NCBI GenBank assembly: GCA_900318465.1
Contig: ONKQ01000002.1
Location: 1-64,000, forward strand
Length of the DNA stretch: 64,000 bases
Direction: 5' to 3'
Source of the DNA: an uncultured Bacteroidales bacterium
GTDB lineage: Bacteria; Bacteroidota; Bacteroidia; Bacteroidales; F082
In this document: in pieces, positions 8,915-17,208 of the stretch
Numbering within the stretch: position 1 is the stretch's first letter
Layout: the number at the start of each line of letters is the position of its first letter
The notes under the pieces: generated by a model
Told to the model about the DNA's origin: nothing
What the model saw: only the letters and a program-made list of their open reading frames with translations
The model's database searches: none
Program-made: the position numbers and the translations under genes

Positions 8915-9403
8915 ATGCAAAACGAAAAACTCATTATCCGTCCGGCCAAACCCGAAGAGGCGGGGCGCGTCCTTGAATTGATCAACAGGCTTGCCGTTTA
9001 TGAGAAATGCGCCAACGAAGTGGTTGCAGACGAAGCCACCTTGTATCATTCTCTTTTTGTGGAGAAATCCGCCGAAGTGGTTTTTGCCGAAGAAGACGGT
9101 GCCATCGTCGGTTTCGCTTTGTTTTTCCACAATTTCTCTACTTTTGTGGGTCGCAAGGGCTTATACCTTGAAGACTTGTTCATCATCCCTGAAAAACGCG
9201 GCTTGGGCTATGGCAAGGCCTTGCTGAAATATCTTGCACGAATTGCGGTGGAGCGCAACTGCGGACGCATGGAATGGATTTGCCTCGACTGGAACAAGCC
9301 CGCACTGGCGGTTTATCGTAGCATCGGCGCTGTGCCCATGTCGGAATGGACGGTACAGCGGTTGGATGAGGCTACTTTGAAAGCGTTTGCCGCTCAAGAG
9401 TGA
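8915..9403 (+). CDS. GNAT N-acetyltransferase, diamine/thialysine (SSAT-like) type
   Basis: A 162-residue cytosolic protein of the normal family length. The acetyl-CoA binding motif is RGLGYGKALLKYLA (about residues 94-107), preceded by GLYLEDLFIIPE, a combination typical of the spermidine/spermine and thialysine acetyltransferase subgroup. MEWICLDWNKPALAVYRSIGA forms the conserved beta-strand and helix near the C-terminus. It probably transfers acetyl groups to a diamine or lysine-like amine; the substrate is inferred from subgroup similarity only. It is convergent with the C69 dipeptidase gene, with a 10-base gap and no obvious terminator. Confidence 0.8.
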   Translation: MQNEKLIIRPAKPEEAGRVLELINRLAVYEKCANEVVADEATLYHSLFVEKSAEVVFAEEDGAIVGFALFFHNFSTFVGRKGLYLEDLFIIPEKRGLGYGKALLKYLARIAVERNCGRMEWICLDWNKPALAVYRSIGAVPMSEWTVQRLDEATLKAFAAQE

Positions 9404-9413
9404 CAATCGGCAG

Positions 9414-11114
9414 TTATCTTTCGCGTCTTTCGATGACTTTCTTCAACTTATATCGCTCGCCGGTTCCCGTGCCGATGGCATCGATGAAACGCGGGTCGTA
9501 ACCTGGTGTCTCATAGCCCCAACGGATGAACTGCCCGTCGTCACCCACACGGCGTTTTATTTGGTCGTTGTAGCGCACAATGAGGAACTTGGCCAATTTG
9601 TCCCAACGTTGCATCATCTTGTCGGCGTAGGCGATGCTCTTGCGGTTGAGGTAATCCCGTCGTTCTCCGGCCTGCATGTCCTTGATGGCCAAGAGCACAG
9701 TGTCTTGGTCGGCGAAGTAGTAGTCCTCCAACTCGTTTTGGGCTTCGCGCAGGTCGTCAATCATCATGGAATAACGTGGATAAACCATGTTGGCCACCCA
9801 GTTGTTCATCCAGAAGGCAGACTTGTCGCTGAACTCGTTGCGCGGGTTGTTTTCTGGACGGAACGGGTCAGGCACCTGTGTGATGCAGCAATAGAGTGGC
9901 ACGTAGGCCACCATGTTGGCATCGTCGCAGTTGAACCAAGTGACGCCGCCCACATCATTGGGCAGCCACGAGCGCATCTGGCAGGTCATGGTGAAACCGC
10001 TTTGTTGCGTTGCGATGGGACGTTCACGGAAATAGTTGATGCTGTCGCTGTCCATGAAGTGCATCGGCAGCGGACGGATGGGCATTCCCCATGGGCCGGC
10101 GGTCATGTCGGCGGTCATGTCCAAGGGTGTGCCTTCAAAATGGTCGCGCATATCGGCCTGCAAGTCGCGCAAAGTGAGCGGTTTGTCGGGTTTAATCCAC
10201 AGCGGGAGATGGTCGCAAACATCGAACTCGCCATTAATATAAGGTAGGTATTTGTCCATCTCCTCGTGGCTGTAGTGGTGGCGGAAGAAACTCCACACAC
10301 GGGCGTCGGCGTAGCGCACATTCTCGAAGTCTATGGGGCAGTAGGCATCGCGGAAAGAGAAGTCCTCATCCTTGCCGTTAAAATAACCCCATTCTTTTGC
10401 AAAACTGATGACATCGGAGGCATAAACACATTCTACATCCGGATTGTTGATTTTCTTGAGGTTCTTGCTGCTGATGCTGTTTTTCGACTTCTTTTCCAAA
10501 GGGAACTGGCGGATGCGGCTCAGGTTGGCGTGGGCACAGATGCAGTCGTCGGGGATGCGCAGGGCCACCCAAACGGCTCCTTTGCGGCCAGGGCCCTTGC
10601 CGATGATTTCCATAATCCAAGCTTCGTTGGGGTCGCAAACGGTGATGGTTTCGCCGCTACTGTTGTAGCCGTATTCCTCAACCAATTCAGCCATGCACTT
10701 GATGGCTTCACGGGCGGTGGCCGAGCGTTGCAAGGCTAAGCGCATCAACGAGAAATAATCCAATAGGCCTTCTTGGTTGACGAGTTCCAATCGCCCGTCG
10801 AAGGTGGTTTCGACGATGGTCACTTGCTTTTCGTTCATCAGGCCCACTACATTATAGGTATAAGGGACTTGTTTCACGAATTGGCCTTCGTGCGATGGCC
10901 CCCAGCCGCGAATGGCGATGAGTTCGCCGTCGGCGTGTTGGCCCGCCGGACTATAGAACAGCGAGCCAGAGAAACCGAAACCGTCGCAATTGTAGGTACA
11001 CATCACGCTACCATCGGCGGAGGCTTTTTTGCCTACTATTAGGTTGGTGCAGGCCCATGCCGACTCAAGGCCGAGGAAAGTCATTAGAAAGACAGTAATA
11101 GCTAATTTTTTCAT
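9414..11114 (-). CDS. Exported C69-family dipeptidase (PepD/U34)
   Basis: A 566-residue protein with a signal peptide (MKKLAITVFLMTFLGLESAW) directly followed by ACTNLIVGKKASADGS. In C69 peptidases this Cys becomes the N-terminal nucleophile after processing, so Cys22 is the likely catalytic residue. Other family landmarks are GETITVCDPNEAWIMEI, KGAVWVALRIPDD and the C-terminal GGVTWFNCDDANM. It should cleave dipeptides in the periplasm or at the cell surface. A minus-strand -7 element TACATTTG is at 11150-11157. No operon partner is evident; both neighbours are on the other strand. Confidence 0.88.
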   Translation of the reverse strand: MKKLAITVFLMTFLGLESAWACTNLIVGKKASADGSVMCTYNCDGFGFSGSLFYSPAGQHADGELIAIRGWGPSHEGQFVKQVPYTYNVVGLMNEKQVTIVETTFDGRLELVNQEGLLDYFSLMRLALQRSATAREAIKCMAELVEEYGYNSSGETITVCDPNEAWIMEIIGKGPGRKGAVWVALRIPDDCICAHANLSRIRQFPLEKKSKNSISSKNLKKINNPDVECVYASDVISFAKEWGYFNGKDEDFSFRDAYCPIDFENVRYADARVWSFFRHHYSHEEMDKYLPYINGEFDVCDHLPLWIKPDKPLTLRDLQADMRDHFEGTPLDMTADMTAGPWGMPIRPLPMHFMDSDSINYFRERPIATQQSGFTMTCQMRSWLPNDVGGVTWFNCDDANMVAYVPLYCCITQVPDPFRPENNPRNEFSDKSAFWMNNWVANMVYPRYSMMIDDLREAQNELEDYYFADQDTVLLAIKDMQAGERRDYLNRKSIAYADKMMQRWDKLAKFLIVRYNDQIKRRVGDDGQFIRWGYETPGYDPRFIDAIGTGTGERYKLKKVIERRER

Positions 11115-11284
11115 AAGTGTAAGATTTCTACATGTGTCAGATAAGAGTGCAAATGTAATTCTTTTTACATTCGTTTGCGAAAAACGGCCTAAAAATCCAA
11201 AGAAAACTATTCCATCACTGGATTCTTTTTTTCAAACGTTTCAGGAAAATGAATAATTTTGCGGCTGAAACAAATCGAAACGCT

Positions 11285-12124
11285 ATGAAATACTTCATTG
11301 TTGACGCTTTCACTGACCAGCCTTTTGGCGGCAATCCTGCGGGGGTGGTTTTGCTCGACGGAGACACTTTTCCCGAAGAACGTCTGATGCTCCAAATTGC
11401 CGCTGAGTTGCGCTATTCGGAGACGGCTTTCATCCGTCGTCATTCCGAAAAAGAGTTCACCATCCGTTATTTCACGCCTGCTGCCGAGGTGGAGTTGTGT
11501 GGCCACGCTACCATCGCCTCTTTTGCCCTTTTGCACCGCATGGGGTTGGCGTCGGGGCTTTGTCAGTGCCATACGCTGGCTGGCGATTTGCAAATAGAAG
11601 CAGGGGAGAGAGTGATGATGCAGATGGCCAAGCCGCGCATTGTCGCTACCGTTGAGGACACCGAAGCGTTATATAAAGCCCTCGGTGTGAGTGGTTATCG
11701 TCCAACGATGCCCGTGCAGATTGTCTATTCCGGCCTGCCTGATATCATGCTCCCTCTGCCTGATGTGGCCACGTTGCAAGCCTTGAAGCCTGACATGGAG
11801 GCCATCGCGGCATTGACGAAACGTTACGATGCTGTCAGTTTTCACGTTTTCGCTTTCGGCAACGACGGTTTCACAGCCCATGTGCGCGACTTCGCACCTT
11901 TGTATGGAGTGCCCGAGGAATCAGCCACAGGTACCGCCAACGCCGCCTTGACCTATTATCTGCAACAGCAGGGTTGCCTTGACTCAGAAGCGGAATGCAC
12001 GTTCCTTCAAGGCGAGGCCATGGGACGCCCATCAGTGGTGGCTACGAGTGTTCACGCCGATGGCAACATTTATGTCGGTGGCACTGCCGCCATTGTTGCA
12101 GAAGGGCGGTTGATGGTTGGTTAG
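11285..12124 (+). CDS. PhzF-family isomerase/epimerase-like protein
   Basis: A 279-residue cytosolic protein. Motifs FTDQPFGGNPAGVVLL, LRYSETAFI, FTPAAEVELCGHATIA and, in the second half, ESATGTANAALTYYL are hallmarks of the PhzF family, which shares the diaminopimelate epimerase fold; the Glu in SETAF is the position of the general acid/base in PhzF. Most bacterial members have no known substrate and need not make phenazines. No phenazine genes are nearby. The start at 11285 was chosen because the longer frame from 11249 overlaps a -7 element, TAATTTTG at 11254-11261. Confidence 0.85.
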   Translation: MKYFIVDAFTDQPFGGNPAGVVLLDGDTFPEERLMLQIAAELRYSETAFIRRHSEKEFTIRYFTPAAEVELCGHATIASFALLHRMGLASGLCQCHTLAGDLQIEAGERVMMQMAKPRIVATVEDTEALYKALGVSGYRPTMPVQIVYSGLPDIMLPLPDVATLQALKPDMEAIAALTKRYDAVSFHVFAFGNDGFTAHVRDFAPLYGVPEESATGTANAALTYYLQQQGCLDSEAECTFLQGEAMGRPSVVATSVHADGNIYVGGTAAIVAEGRLMVG

Positions 12125-12208
12125 AAAGCGAAGGAGGAATGTGATGGCTATTTTGTGCTCAAATAATTTTCTCGCATTAGCCAAAATGTTTTAATTTTGC
12201 GCAATGAA

Positions 12209-12769
12209 ATGAATCCAACTATGCAAAAGAAAGATACAAAAGCCCAATTTCATGCGGTGTTGGCGCAATGCCGAGAGCTGTTTGTCGACAAGATGAAAGA
12301 TTACGGTCCGGCATGGCGCATCCTTCGTACACCGTCAATAACCGACCAAATATTTATTAAAGTTAAGAGAATCAGGACTTTGCAAACCATTTCGGAACAT
12401 TTAGTCGATGAAGGTATAGAGCCTGAGTTCATCGGTATTGTCAACTATGCGACGATGGGTGTCATACAGCTGCAACTCGGTGTGGTCGACCAGCCAGACT
12501 TGACCATTGAGGAGGCCACGGCACTGTTCGACAAGGTCACCAACGAGGCTTACGAGTTGATGACCCGCAAGAACCACGACTATGCCGAGGCTTGGCGCGA
12601 CATGCGCGTCAGTTCCATCACTGACCTGATTATGAGCAAAGTCTTGCGCACCAAGTCTATTGAGGACCATAATGGCAAAACCCTTGTTTCTGAGGGACTT
12701 GATGCCAACTATTACGACATGATTAACTACGCAGTGTTTGCCTTGATTTTGTTAGGTGAGGAGGAATGA
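12209..12769 (+). CDS. DUF1599 protein with internal duplication
   Basis: A 186-residue cytosolic protein made of two related halves. The first has DKMKDYGPAWRILRTPSITD and a later IVNYATMGVIQL; the second has RKNHDYAEAWRDMRVSSITD and MINYAVFALILL. The repeated D-Y-x-x-A-W-R and N-Y-A patterns define DUF1599 (PF07659, also called nucleotide modification associated domain 1). The biochemical role is not established. A -7 element TAATTTTG at 12192-12199 puts the transcription start near 12206, so the alternative ATG at 12221 (MQKKDTK) is equally possible; the TTG at 12197 lies in the promoter. DUF1599 next to a DoxX-like gene and tpiA is a familiar Bacteroidales order. Confidence 0.8.
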   Translation: MNPTMQKKDTKAQFHAVLAQCRELFVDKMKDYGPAWRILRTPSITDQIFIKVKRIRTLQTISEHLVDEGIEPEFIGIVNYATMGVIQLQLGVVDQPDLTIEEATALFDKVTNEAYELMTRKNHDYAEAWRDMRVSSITDLIMSKVLRTKSIEDHNGKTLVSEGLDANYYDMINYAVFALILLGEEE

Positions 12770-12770
12770 G

Positions 12771-14051
12771 ATGAAGAAGAATATTGTCCTTTCTTGGGTC
12801 AGCATTGGCGTGGCCATTGCCTCGGCGGTTGGGATTTATTTCCTGCCGAGTTTTAGTTTGTTGTTTTTGATAGTGTTGATTGCCAATTTGTTATTGGCTG
12901 TTTTTTGTAGTTTTCCGCATTTTGGACGCGATAGCGTCGTTGCGAGCAAAGCGAAACAATCTGGAGTATTGGTAGCCTGTCGCATGTTGGTCGGTGCACT
13001 GTTTATCTTCAGCAGTTTCACCAAAGGTGTCGACCCGCTTGGGACGAAATACAAAATGCTCGATTATTTTGCCGTTTATGGCATCACTTGGCTGAACGTC
13101 ATAGCCTTGATTCTGGCCATGCTCATGATTTTGGCGGAGTTTTTGGTAGGCATTTGCTTGATAACCAATGTCTTTCCAAGGTTGGCCGTGCTTGGTGCCA
13201 CCTTATTAATGATATTCTTCACCATCACAACCCTGTTCGATGCCTTGTATGACTTGGTGCCCGATTGTGGTTGCTTTGGCACTGCGGTGAAGATGAGCAA
13301 TTGGCAGACGTTTTATAAGAACTTGGTCATTGATGCGGTGCTTATCCCGTTGATTTTGAACAATAAACAGTTGAAAAACCGCCTGACTTGGCGCGGACAA
13401 TTCGTCATCGGCTGCGTTTATGCTTTGGCTTTCATGGGATTTGAAATCTATAATTATCGTCATCTGCCAGTTGTTGATTTCATGAATTGGAAAGTTGGTA
13501 AGCAACTCAATGCCGAACCCGTTGAAGAGACCCGTATTTATCTGACTTACAGAAACAAGACGACAGGGGAGACACAGGAATACCTCTCGCCGAACTATCC
13601 TTGGAACGACTCGGTGTGGATGAGCCAATGGGAGTTTGTTGAACAACGGACAGAAGGTGGAGGCAATTATCTCGGTTTCACGGCTTTGGATGAAGACGGC
13701 AACGATGTCACCGATATGATTCTCAACACGGAGAATCTGCTGATGTTTACCTCGAATGATTTGAACGGGGTGACGAAAGAGGAATGGGAAAAAATCAGAA
13801 ATATAACGGAAACGGCTGAGAAACATGATTTTACGGTGGTTTGGACGGTGGCCAACGTGCCTGAATATGTGGAAACCTTGCGCGAGAAATATGACTTCCT
13901 CTATGAAGTTTATTTTGCTGACGAGCTGGAAATCAAGACGATTGTGCGCTTTAATCCAGGCTTGATTTGGCTTGACGATGGCTTGGTGAAAGACAAATGG
14001 AGTGCCATTGACTTTCCGCAAGGGAAAAAACTCGAAATGTTGTTTAAGTAG
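12771..14051 (+). CDS. DoxX-like/BT_3928-type membrane protein
   Basis: A 426-residue inner-membrane protein with several hydrophobic segments within the first 230 residues and a soluble C-terminal region. VGALFIFSSFTKGVDPLGTK and LVPDCGCFGTAVKMSNWQTF resemble DoxX/MauE-like proteins; the CGCFG cysteines suggest a redox or quinone-linked role, but this is inference. An AGGAGG Shine-Dalgarno sequence, rare in this phylum, lies at 12759-12764, six bases before the ATG at 12771, and fixes the start over an upstream GTG at 12756. The start is two bases after the DUF1599 stop. Residues 56-65 (VVASKAKQSG) are encoded by a degenerate copy of the palindromic repeat seen at 2851-2937. Confidence 0.8.
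   Translation: MKKNIVLSWVSIGVAIASAVGIYFLPSFSLLFLIVLIANLLLAVFCSFPHFGRDSVVASKAKQSGVLVACRMLVGALFIFSSFTKGVDPLGTKYKMLDYFAVYGITWLNVIALILAMLMILAEFLVGICLITNVFPRLAVLGATLLMIFFTITTLFDALYDLVPDCGCFGTAVKMSNWQTFYKNLVIDAVLIPLILNNKQLKNRLTWRGQFVIGCVYALAFMGFEIYNYRHLPVVDFMNWKVGKQLNAEPVEETRIYLTYRNKTTGETQEYLSPNYPWNDSVWMSQWEFVEQRTEGGGNYLGFTALDEDGNDVTDMILNTENLLMFTSNDLNGVTKEEWEKIRNITETAEKHDFTVVWTVANVPEYVETLREKYDFLYEVYFADELEIKTIVRFNPGLIWLDDGLVKDKWSAIDFPQGKKLEMLFK
12935..12966 (+). repeat. Half copy of the CGTCATTGCGAG repeat inside a coding sequence
   Basis: CGTCGTTGCGAGCAAAGCG followed by AAACAATCTGGAG matches one arm of the intergenic palindrome at 2851-2937 (CGTCATTGCGAG..GAAGCAATCCAGA) with a few changes. It is read in frame by the DoxX-like gene as VVASKAKQSG, in the loop between hydrophobic segments. 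No stop codon results. Confidence 0.65.
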
Positions 14052-14054
14052 TAT

Positions 14055-14187
14055 CACAAAACATGCAAAACTTTCAAAACAAAAGGAAAAGTAGTGGAAA
14101 GCAAGCCAATCGACTGCTTTCAGGCGGCACAAGGTTGAGTAGCCTCATTAATTCCAAAAAGGTTTTGCTTGTTTTGAGAGTTTTGTG
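14055..14187. repeat. Long-range inverted repeat filling an intergenic gap
   Basis: CACAAAAC...TTTCAAAACAA (14055-14082) near the end of the DoxX-like gene is the imperfect reverse complement of TTGTTTTGAGAGTTTTGTG (14169-14187) just before the permease start at 14193. The arms are A- or T-rich, about 85 bases apart. It could act as an attenuator, a processing signal or the ends of a tiny non-autonomous element. Confidence 0.4.
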
Positions 14188-14192
14188 AGGAA

Positions 14193-15260
14193 ATGGGAGC
14201 ATACATCACACGAAAACTTCTATATGGAATCGCGGTGCTTTGGGGTGTCGCAACCTTGGTGTTTTTCTTGTTCAACATATTGCCTGGCGACCCGGCCCAG
14301 ATGATGTTGGGACAAAGGGCCGACAAGGAGTCGGTGGATGCTATTCGTGAGGAATTGGGACTTAACCAAAGCCTTGGGAAACAATACGTTGACTACTTGA
14401 ATGACTTGGTTCCCGTTTCGTTTTACGATGTCTCAAACGGCACCCAGAAACTCGAAAAACTCGGTCATTATGCCACGATAACCACCATTGGGACGACCGC
14501 TATCGTGCTGAAAGGCCCATATTTGCGGATGTCGTACCAAAGCAAGCGTCGAGTGTCCGACATCTTGGGTGAGGCTTTCCCCAATACTTTGCTTTTGGCT
14601 TTCGTTTCCATCTCCATTGCGATGCTTCTTGGCTTGGTCATAGGCATACTGACAGCGGTGTTCAACACCAAGTTTCTCAATAAGTTGACATTGTTTGTCA
14701 CCACGATAGGAATGTCGTTGCCCTCGTTTTTTGCCGCTATCCTGATGGCATGGATTTTCGGTTTTTTGTTGGAACACTATACGGGCTTGAGCATGACGGG
14801 TAGCCTTTATACCGTCGATGAGTATGGTAGGGGAGAGTTCTTAAGTTTGCACAACCTCATTTTGCCTGCCTTGACCCTCGGTATGAGGCCATTGGCCGTG
14901 GTGACCGAACTGACGCGCACTTCCTTGTTGGAAGCCATGTCGATGGATTATGTGCGGACGGCGCGGGCCAAAGGTCTGAAACCTTGGCGGGTTATTTGTG
15001 TTCATGCCCTTCGTAACGCCTTGAATCCAGTGGTGACGGCGGTTTCGGGCTGGTTTGCCTCCCTGCTTGCGGGTGCGGTGTTCGTGGAGTACGTTTTCGA
15101 TTGGAAGGGCATCGGTGTGGTGGTGGTCGATGCGTTAGATAAATATGATTTTCCGGTTATCATGGGTGCGGTGTTGTTCATCGCGGTCATGCTGATCATC
15201 GTCAATATCATTGTGGACATCATTTATGGGATTATTGACCCGAGGGTGAGGATTAGTTGA
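14193..15260 (+). CDS. ABC transporter permease, DppB/OppB type
   Basis: A 355-residue inner-membrane protein. The N-terminal YITRKLLYGIAVLWGVATLV segment and LFNILPGDPAQMMLG are typical of the DppB/OppB family. Six membrane segments are visible, and the cytoplasmic EAA-like loop SMDYVRTARAKGLKPWRVIC (about residues 250-270) contacts the ATPase subunits. It should move peptides or nickel-type ligands, but no second permease, binding protein or ATPase is adjacent. In Bacteroidota these subunits are often scattered. Its stop codon lies inside a tandem repeat of TTGAGAG / TTGAAAG units. Confidence 0.85.
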   Translation: MGAYITRKLLYGIAVLWGVATLVFFLFNILPGDPAQMMLGQRADKESVDAIREELGLNQSLGKQYVDYLNDLVPVSFYDVSNGTQKLEKLGHYATITTIGTTAIVLKGPYLRMSYQSKRRVSDILGEAFPNTLLLAFVSISIAMLLGLVIGILTAVFNTKFLNKLTLFVTTIGMSLPSFFAAILMAWIFGFLLEHYTGLSMTGSLYTVDEYGRGEFLSLHNLILPALTLGMRPLAVVTELTRTSLLEAMSMDYVRTARAKGLKPWRVICVHALRNALNPVVTAVSGWFASLLAGAVFVEYVFDWKGIGVVVVDALDKYDFPVIMGAVLFIAVMLIIVNIIVDIIYGIIDPRVRIS

Positions 15261-15294
15261 GAGTTGAAAGTTGAGAGTTGAAAGTTGAGAGTTG
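15255..15294 (+). repeat. Tandem repeat AGTTGAGAGTTGAA
   Basis: Alternating GTTGAGA and GTTGAAA units, about 40 bases. The first unit contains the TGA stop of the permease gene (15258-15260). The reverse-complement form of the same repeat is at 38146-38179. Confidence 0.8.
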
Positions 15295-15317
15295 TTTGGT
15301 GCCACGATGTTTTAGCC

Positions 15318-15400
15318 AATTTTGAATCTTAAATTTTGAATTTTAAATCTTAAATCTTGAATCTTAAATCTTGAATTTTGAATTTTAAATCTTGAATCTT
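15318..15400 (+). repeat. Low-complexity tandem repeat AATTTTGAATCTTAAAT
   Basis: About eight imperfect units built from AATTTTGAA, TTAAATC and TTGAATC fill the gap before the thioesterase gene. The last unit, AATCTTGG, supplies the TTG start codon at 15399. A shorter relative lies at 17163-17199. Confidence 0.8.
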
Positions 15401-16163
15401 GGATAAAATCGGAACATACGAATTCATGGCAGAGCCGTTCCACTGCGACTTTTCGGGACGGTTGTTTTTGGGACATCTTGGAAACCAAATGCTTAATGCG
15501 GCTGATTTCCACTCTACCGACCGTGGTTTTGGGATGAAGTACCTGATGGGCATACAACGCTCGTGGGTGCTGTCGCGCTTGGCCATCGAAGTGGAGGAGA
15601 TGCCTTCCCAATATGAGCATTTTACGGTGGAGACTTGGGTGGAAAGTGCGATGAGGTTCTTCACCAGCCGTAATTTCTGCGTGTCGGACAGTAAGGGTCG
15701 GATTTATGGCTATGGTCGCTCCATTTGGGCGATGATTGACACGGAAACGCGCCAACCTACCGATATTTACGACATCGACGACGGAGCCATCAAAAACTGG
15801 ATTGTGACCGACAAGCTGTGCCCGATCGAGAGAAGCAGCCGAGTGAGGATGGGCGAAGGTGCGGAATTGGTCAGGACCATCGACGTCAATTACAACGACA
15901 TCGACATCAACGGGCATGTCAATTCGGTGAAATACATCGAGCATGTGCTTGATTTGTGGGACATTGCATGGTATCGTGAACATCGGCTCAAGCGTTTTGA
16001 GATTGCATACGTGGCCGAAGCCCACCAAGGCGACAAACTGAACTTCTATCGAGAACAAACGGCTGAGAATGAATGTTGTATCCGTTTGGTGAAGACGGAG
16101 AAGAGCACAAATTCTGAAACGGAGGTATGCCGCAGCAAAGTGCTTTTTGAAGTTGCAAGTTGA
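15399..16163 (+). CDS. Acyl-ACP thioesterase
   Basis: A 254-residue cytosolic protein with two hot-dog domains (acyl-ACP thioesterase family PF01643). The first half has FHCDFSGRLFLGHLGNQML and STDRGFGM; the second half carries DVNYNDIDINGHVNSVKYIE, with the Asn and His of the catalytic set (DxNxHVNN-like). It should release fatty acids from acyl carrier protein. The TTG start at 15399 is preferred because homologues keep the GTYEFMAEPFH segment that precedes the first ATG at 15426; a start there would remove it. The start codon lies in a low-complexity repeat. Confidence 0.82.
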   Translation: MDKIGTYEFMAEPFHCDFSGRLFLGHLGNQMLNAADFHSTDRGFGMKYLMGIQRSWVLSRLAIEVEEMPSQYEHFTVETWVESAMRFFTSRNFCVSDSKGRIYGYGRSIWAMIDTETRQPTDIYDIDDGAIKNWIVTDKLCPIERSSRVRMGEGAELVRTIDVNYNDIDINGHVNSVKYIEHVLDLWDIAWYREHRLKRFEIAYVAEAHQGDKLNFYREQTAENECCIRLVKTEKSTNSETEVCRSKVLFEVAS

Positions 16164-16173
16164 TTTGAAGGAA

Positions 16174-17127
16174 ATGAAGAAATGGCTCGTTATATGGTTT
16201 TGTCTGATGTCCTTGTTTGCCAAGGCACAGCTTATCGCATGTCGGGATGTCGTTCCTGACAACTATGATTTTTGGCTCTATCTGCCAGAGGATTATGCGA
16301 CGGCTGCTGAAAAAAAGCCAGTGGTTCTTTTCCTTCATGGCCGAAGTCTTTGTGGCGATGATTTGGAGCTGGTTCGGCAATATGGTTGCATCAATGCATT
16401 GATGAGAGGCAGGGAAATTGATGCGATTGTCGTAGCCCCGCAGTCCAAAACGGCATGGAAACCGGAGAAACTGATGATGTTATATGATTGGTTGAAAGCC
16501 AATTATCGCGTGGATACCAACCGCTTTTACGTCCTCGGCATGAGTATGGGCGGTTTCGGGACGTTGGACTTCGTGGCGACTTATCCCAACCAAGTGGCGG
16601 CGGCAATGGCGATGTGTGGCGGGTCAACGATGAAGTCGCTTTGTGGCCTGACGGAAGTGCCCTTGTGGATTATTCACGGCAAAGCAGACATGGCGGTTCC
16701 CGTCAATCGGTCGGAGAGGGTTGTCGATTCCATGTGTCAATGCGGCGATACCAGCCGGCTCCTTTTCGATAAACTTGACAAAGTGGACCATACCGCTCTT
16801 GCAAGGGTTTTCTATTTGAGGCAGACCTACGAATGGCTGTTTTCCCATGCTTTGACGGATTCTTTGCGTCCTGTGGACAAGGATTTTTCCGTGTCAAGGG
16901 CCTTGCTCTACACCGCTTACGACGACCTTCCCAATAAGTCTGATATTAAAGTTGTTGATTTGCAGAGCTATAAAAACAGCAAGAAAGTGTATTATGTGGT
17001 CAAGAAAGGCGACACTTTGCACTCGATTGCTGTGGAGAACAACACAACGGTGTCAATTTTATGCAAGCTGAATAAATGCAAGAAAGACACAAAACTTTGG
17101 CCAGGACGAAAGATTCGAGTCAAATAA
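16174..17127 (+). CDS. Exported alpha/beta-hydrolase (esterase) with C-terminal LysM domain
   Basis: A 317-residue protein. A signal peptide (MKKWLVIWFCLMSLFAKAQ) is followed by an alpha/beta-hydrolase domain with PVVLFLHGRSLCGDDL (oxyanion region), the nucleophile motif GMSMGGFGTLDF, the acid near HGKADMAVPV and the His in DKVDHTALARV. The last 45 residues (YYVVKKGDTLHSIAVENN to WPGRKIRVK) form a LysM domain, which usually binds peptidoglycan or chitin-like glycans. A wall-bound esterase or peptidase role is inferred. The frame opens at 16147 with TTG, but the ATG at 16174 starts the signal peptide. It overlaps neither neighbour and follows the thioesterase by 10 bases. Confidence 0.82.
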   Translation: MKKWLVIWFCLMSLFAKAQLIACRDVVPDNYDFWLYLPEDYATAAEKKPVVLFLHGRSLCGDDLELVRQYGCINALMRGREIDAIVVAPQSKTAWKPEKLMMLYDWLKANYRVDTNRFYVLGMSMGGFGTLDFVATYPNQVAAAMAMCGGSTMKSLCGLTEVPLWIIHGKADMAVPVNRSERVVDSMCQCGDTSRLLFDKLDKVDHTALARVFYLRQTYEWLFSHALTDSLRPVDKDFSVSRALLYTAYDDLPNKSDIKVVDLQSYKNSKKVYYVVKKGDTLHSIAVENNTTVSILCKLNKCKKDTKLWPGRKIRVK

Positions 17128-17131
17128 TTCG

Positions 17132-17139
17132 TAATTTTG
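17132..17139 (+). promoter_or_regulatory. -7 promoter element upstream of tpiA
   Basis: TAATTTTG matches the Bacteroidota -7 consensus. No TTTG is visible at the usual distance upstream. It lies about 70 bases before the tpiA start, so it would give a leader that contains the repeat at 17163-17199. Confidence 0.4.
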
Positions 17140-17162
17140 TCACTCTATAGGAATGCCCAATA

Positions 17163-17199
17163 TGAAATCTGAAATCTTTGAATTTTAAATCTTTAAATC
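17163..17199 (+). repeat. Low-complexity repeat in the tpiA leader
   Basis: Units GAAATCT, GAATTTTAAATCT and TTAAATC, related to the larger array at 15318-15400. It ends ten bases before the tpiA ATG. Confidence 0.65.
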
Positions 17200-17208
17200 A
17201 ATATTGTT

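Noticed and set aside
9387-10247. Rightward open frame of 286 codons
   Set aside because: It lies antisense inside the C69 dipeptidase gene, which has clear family motifs; the translation has no recognisable domain.
11285-12124. Phenazine biosynthesis locus
   Set aside because: Only a PhzF-like gene is present; no other phz genes are near, and most PhzF relatives do not make phenazines.
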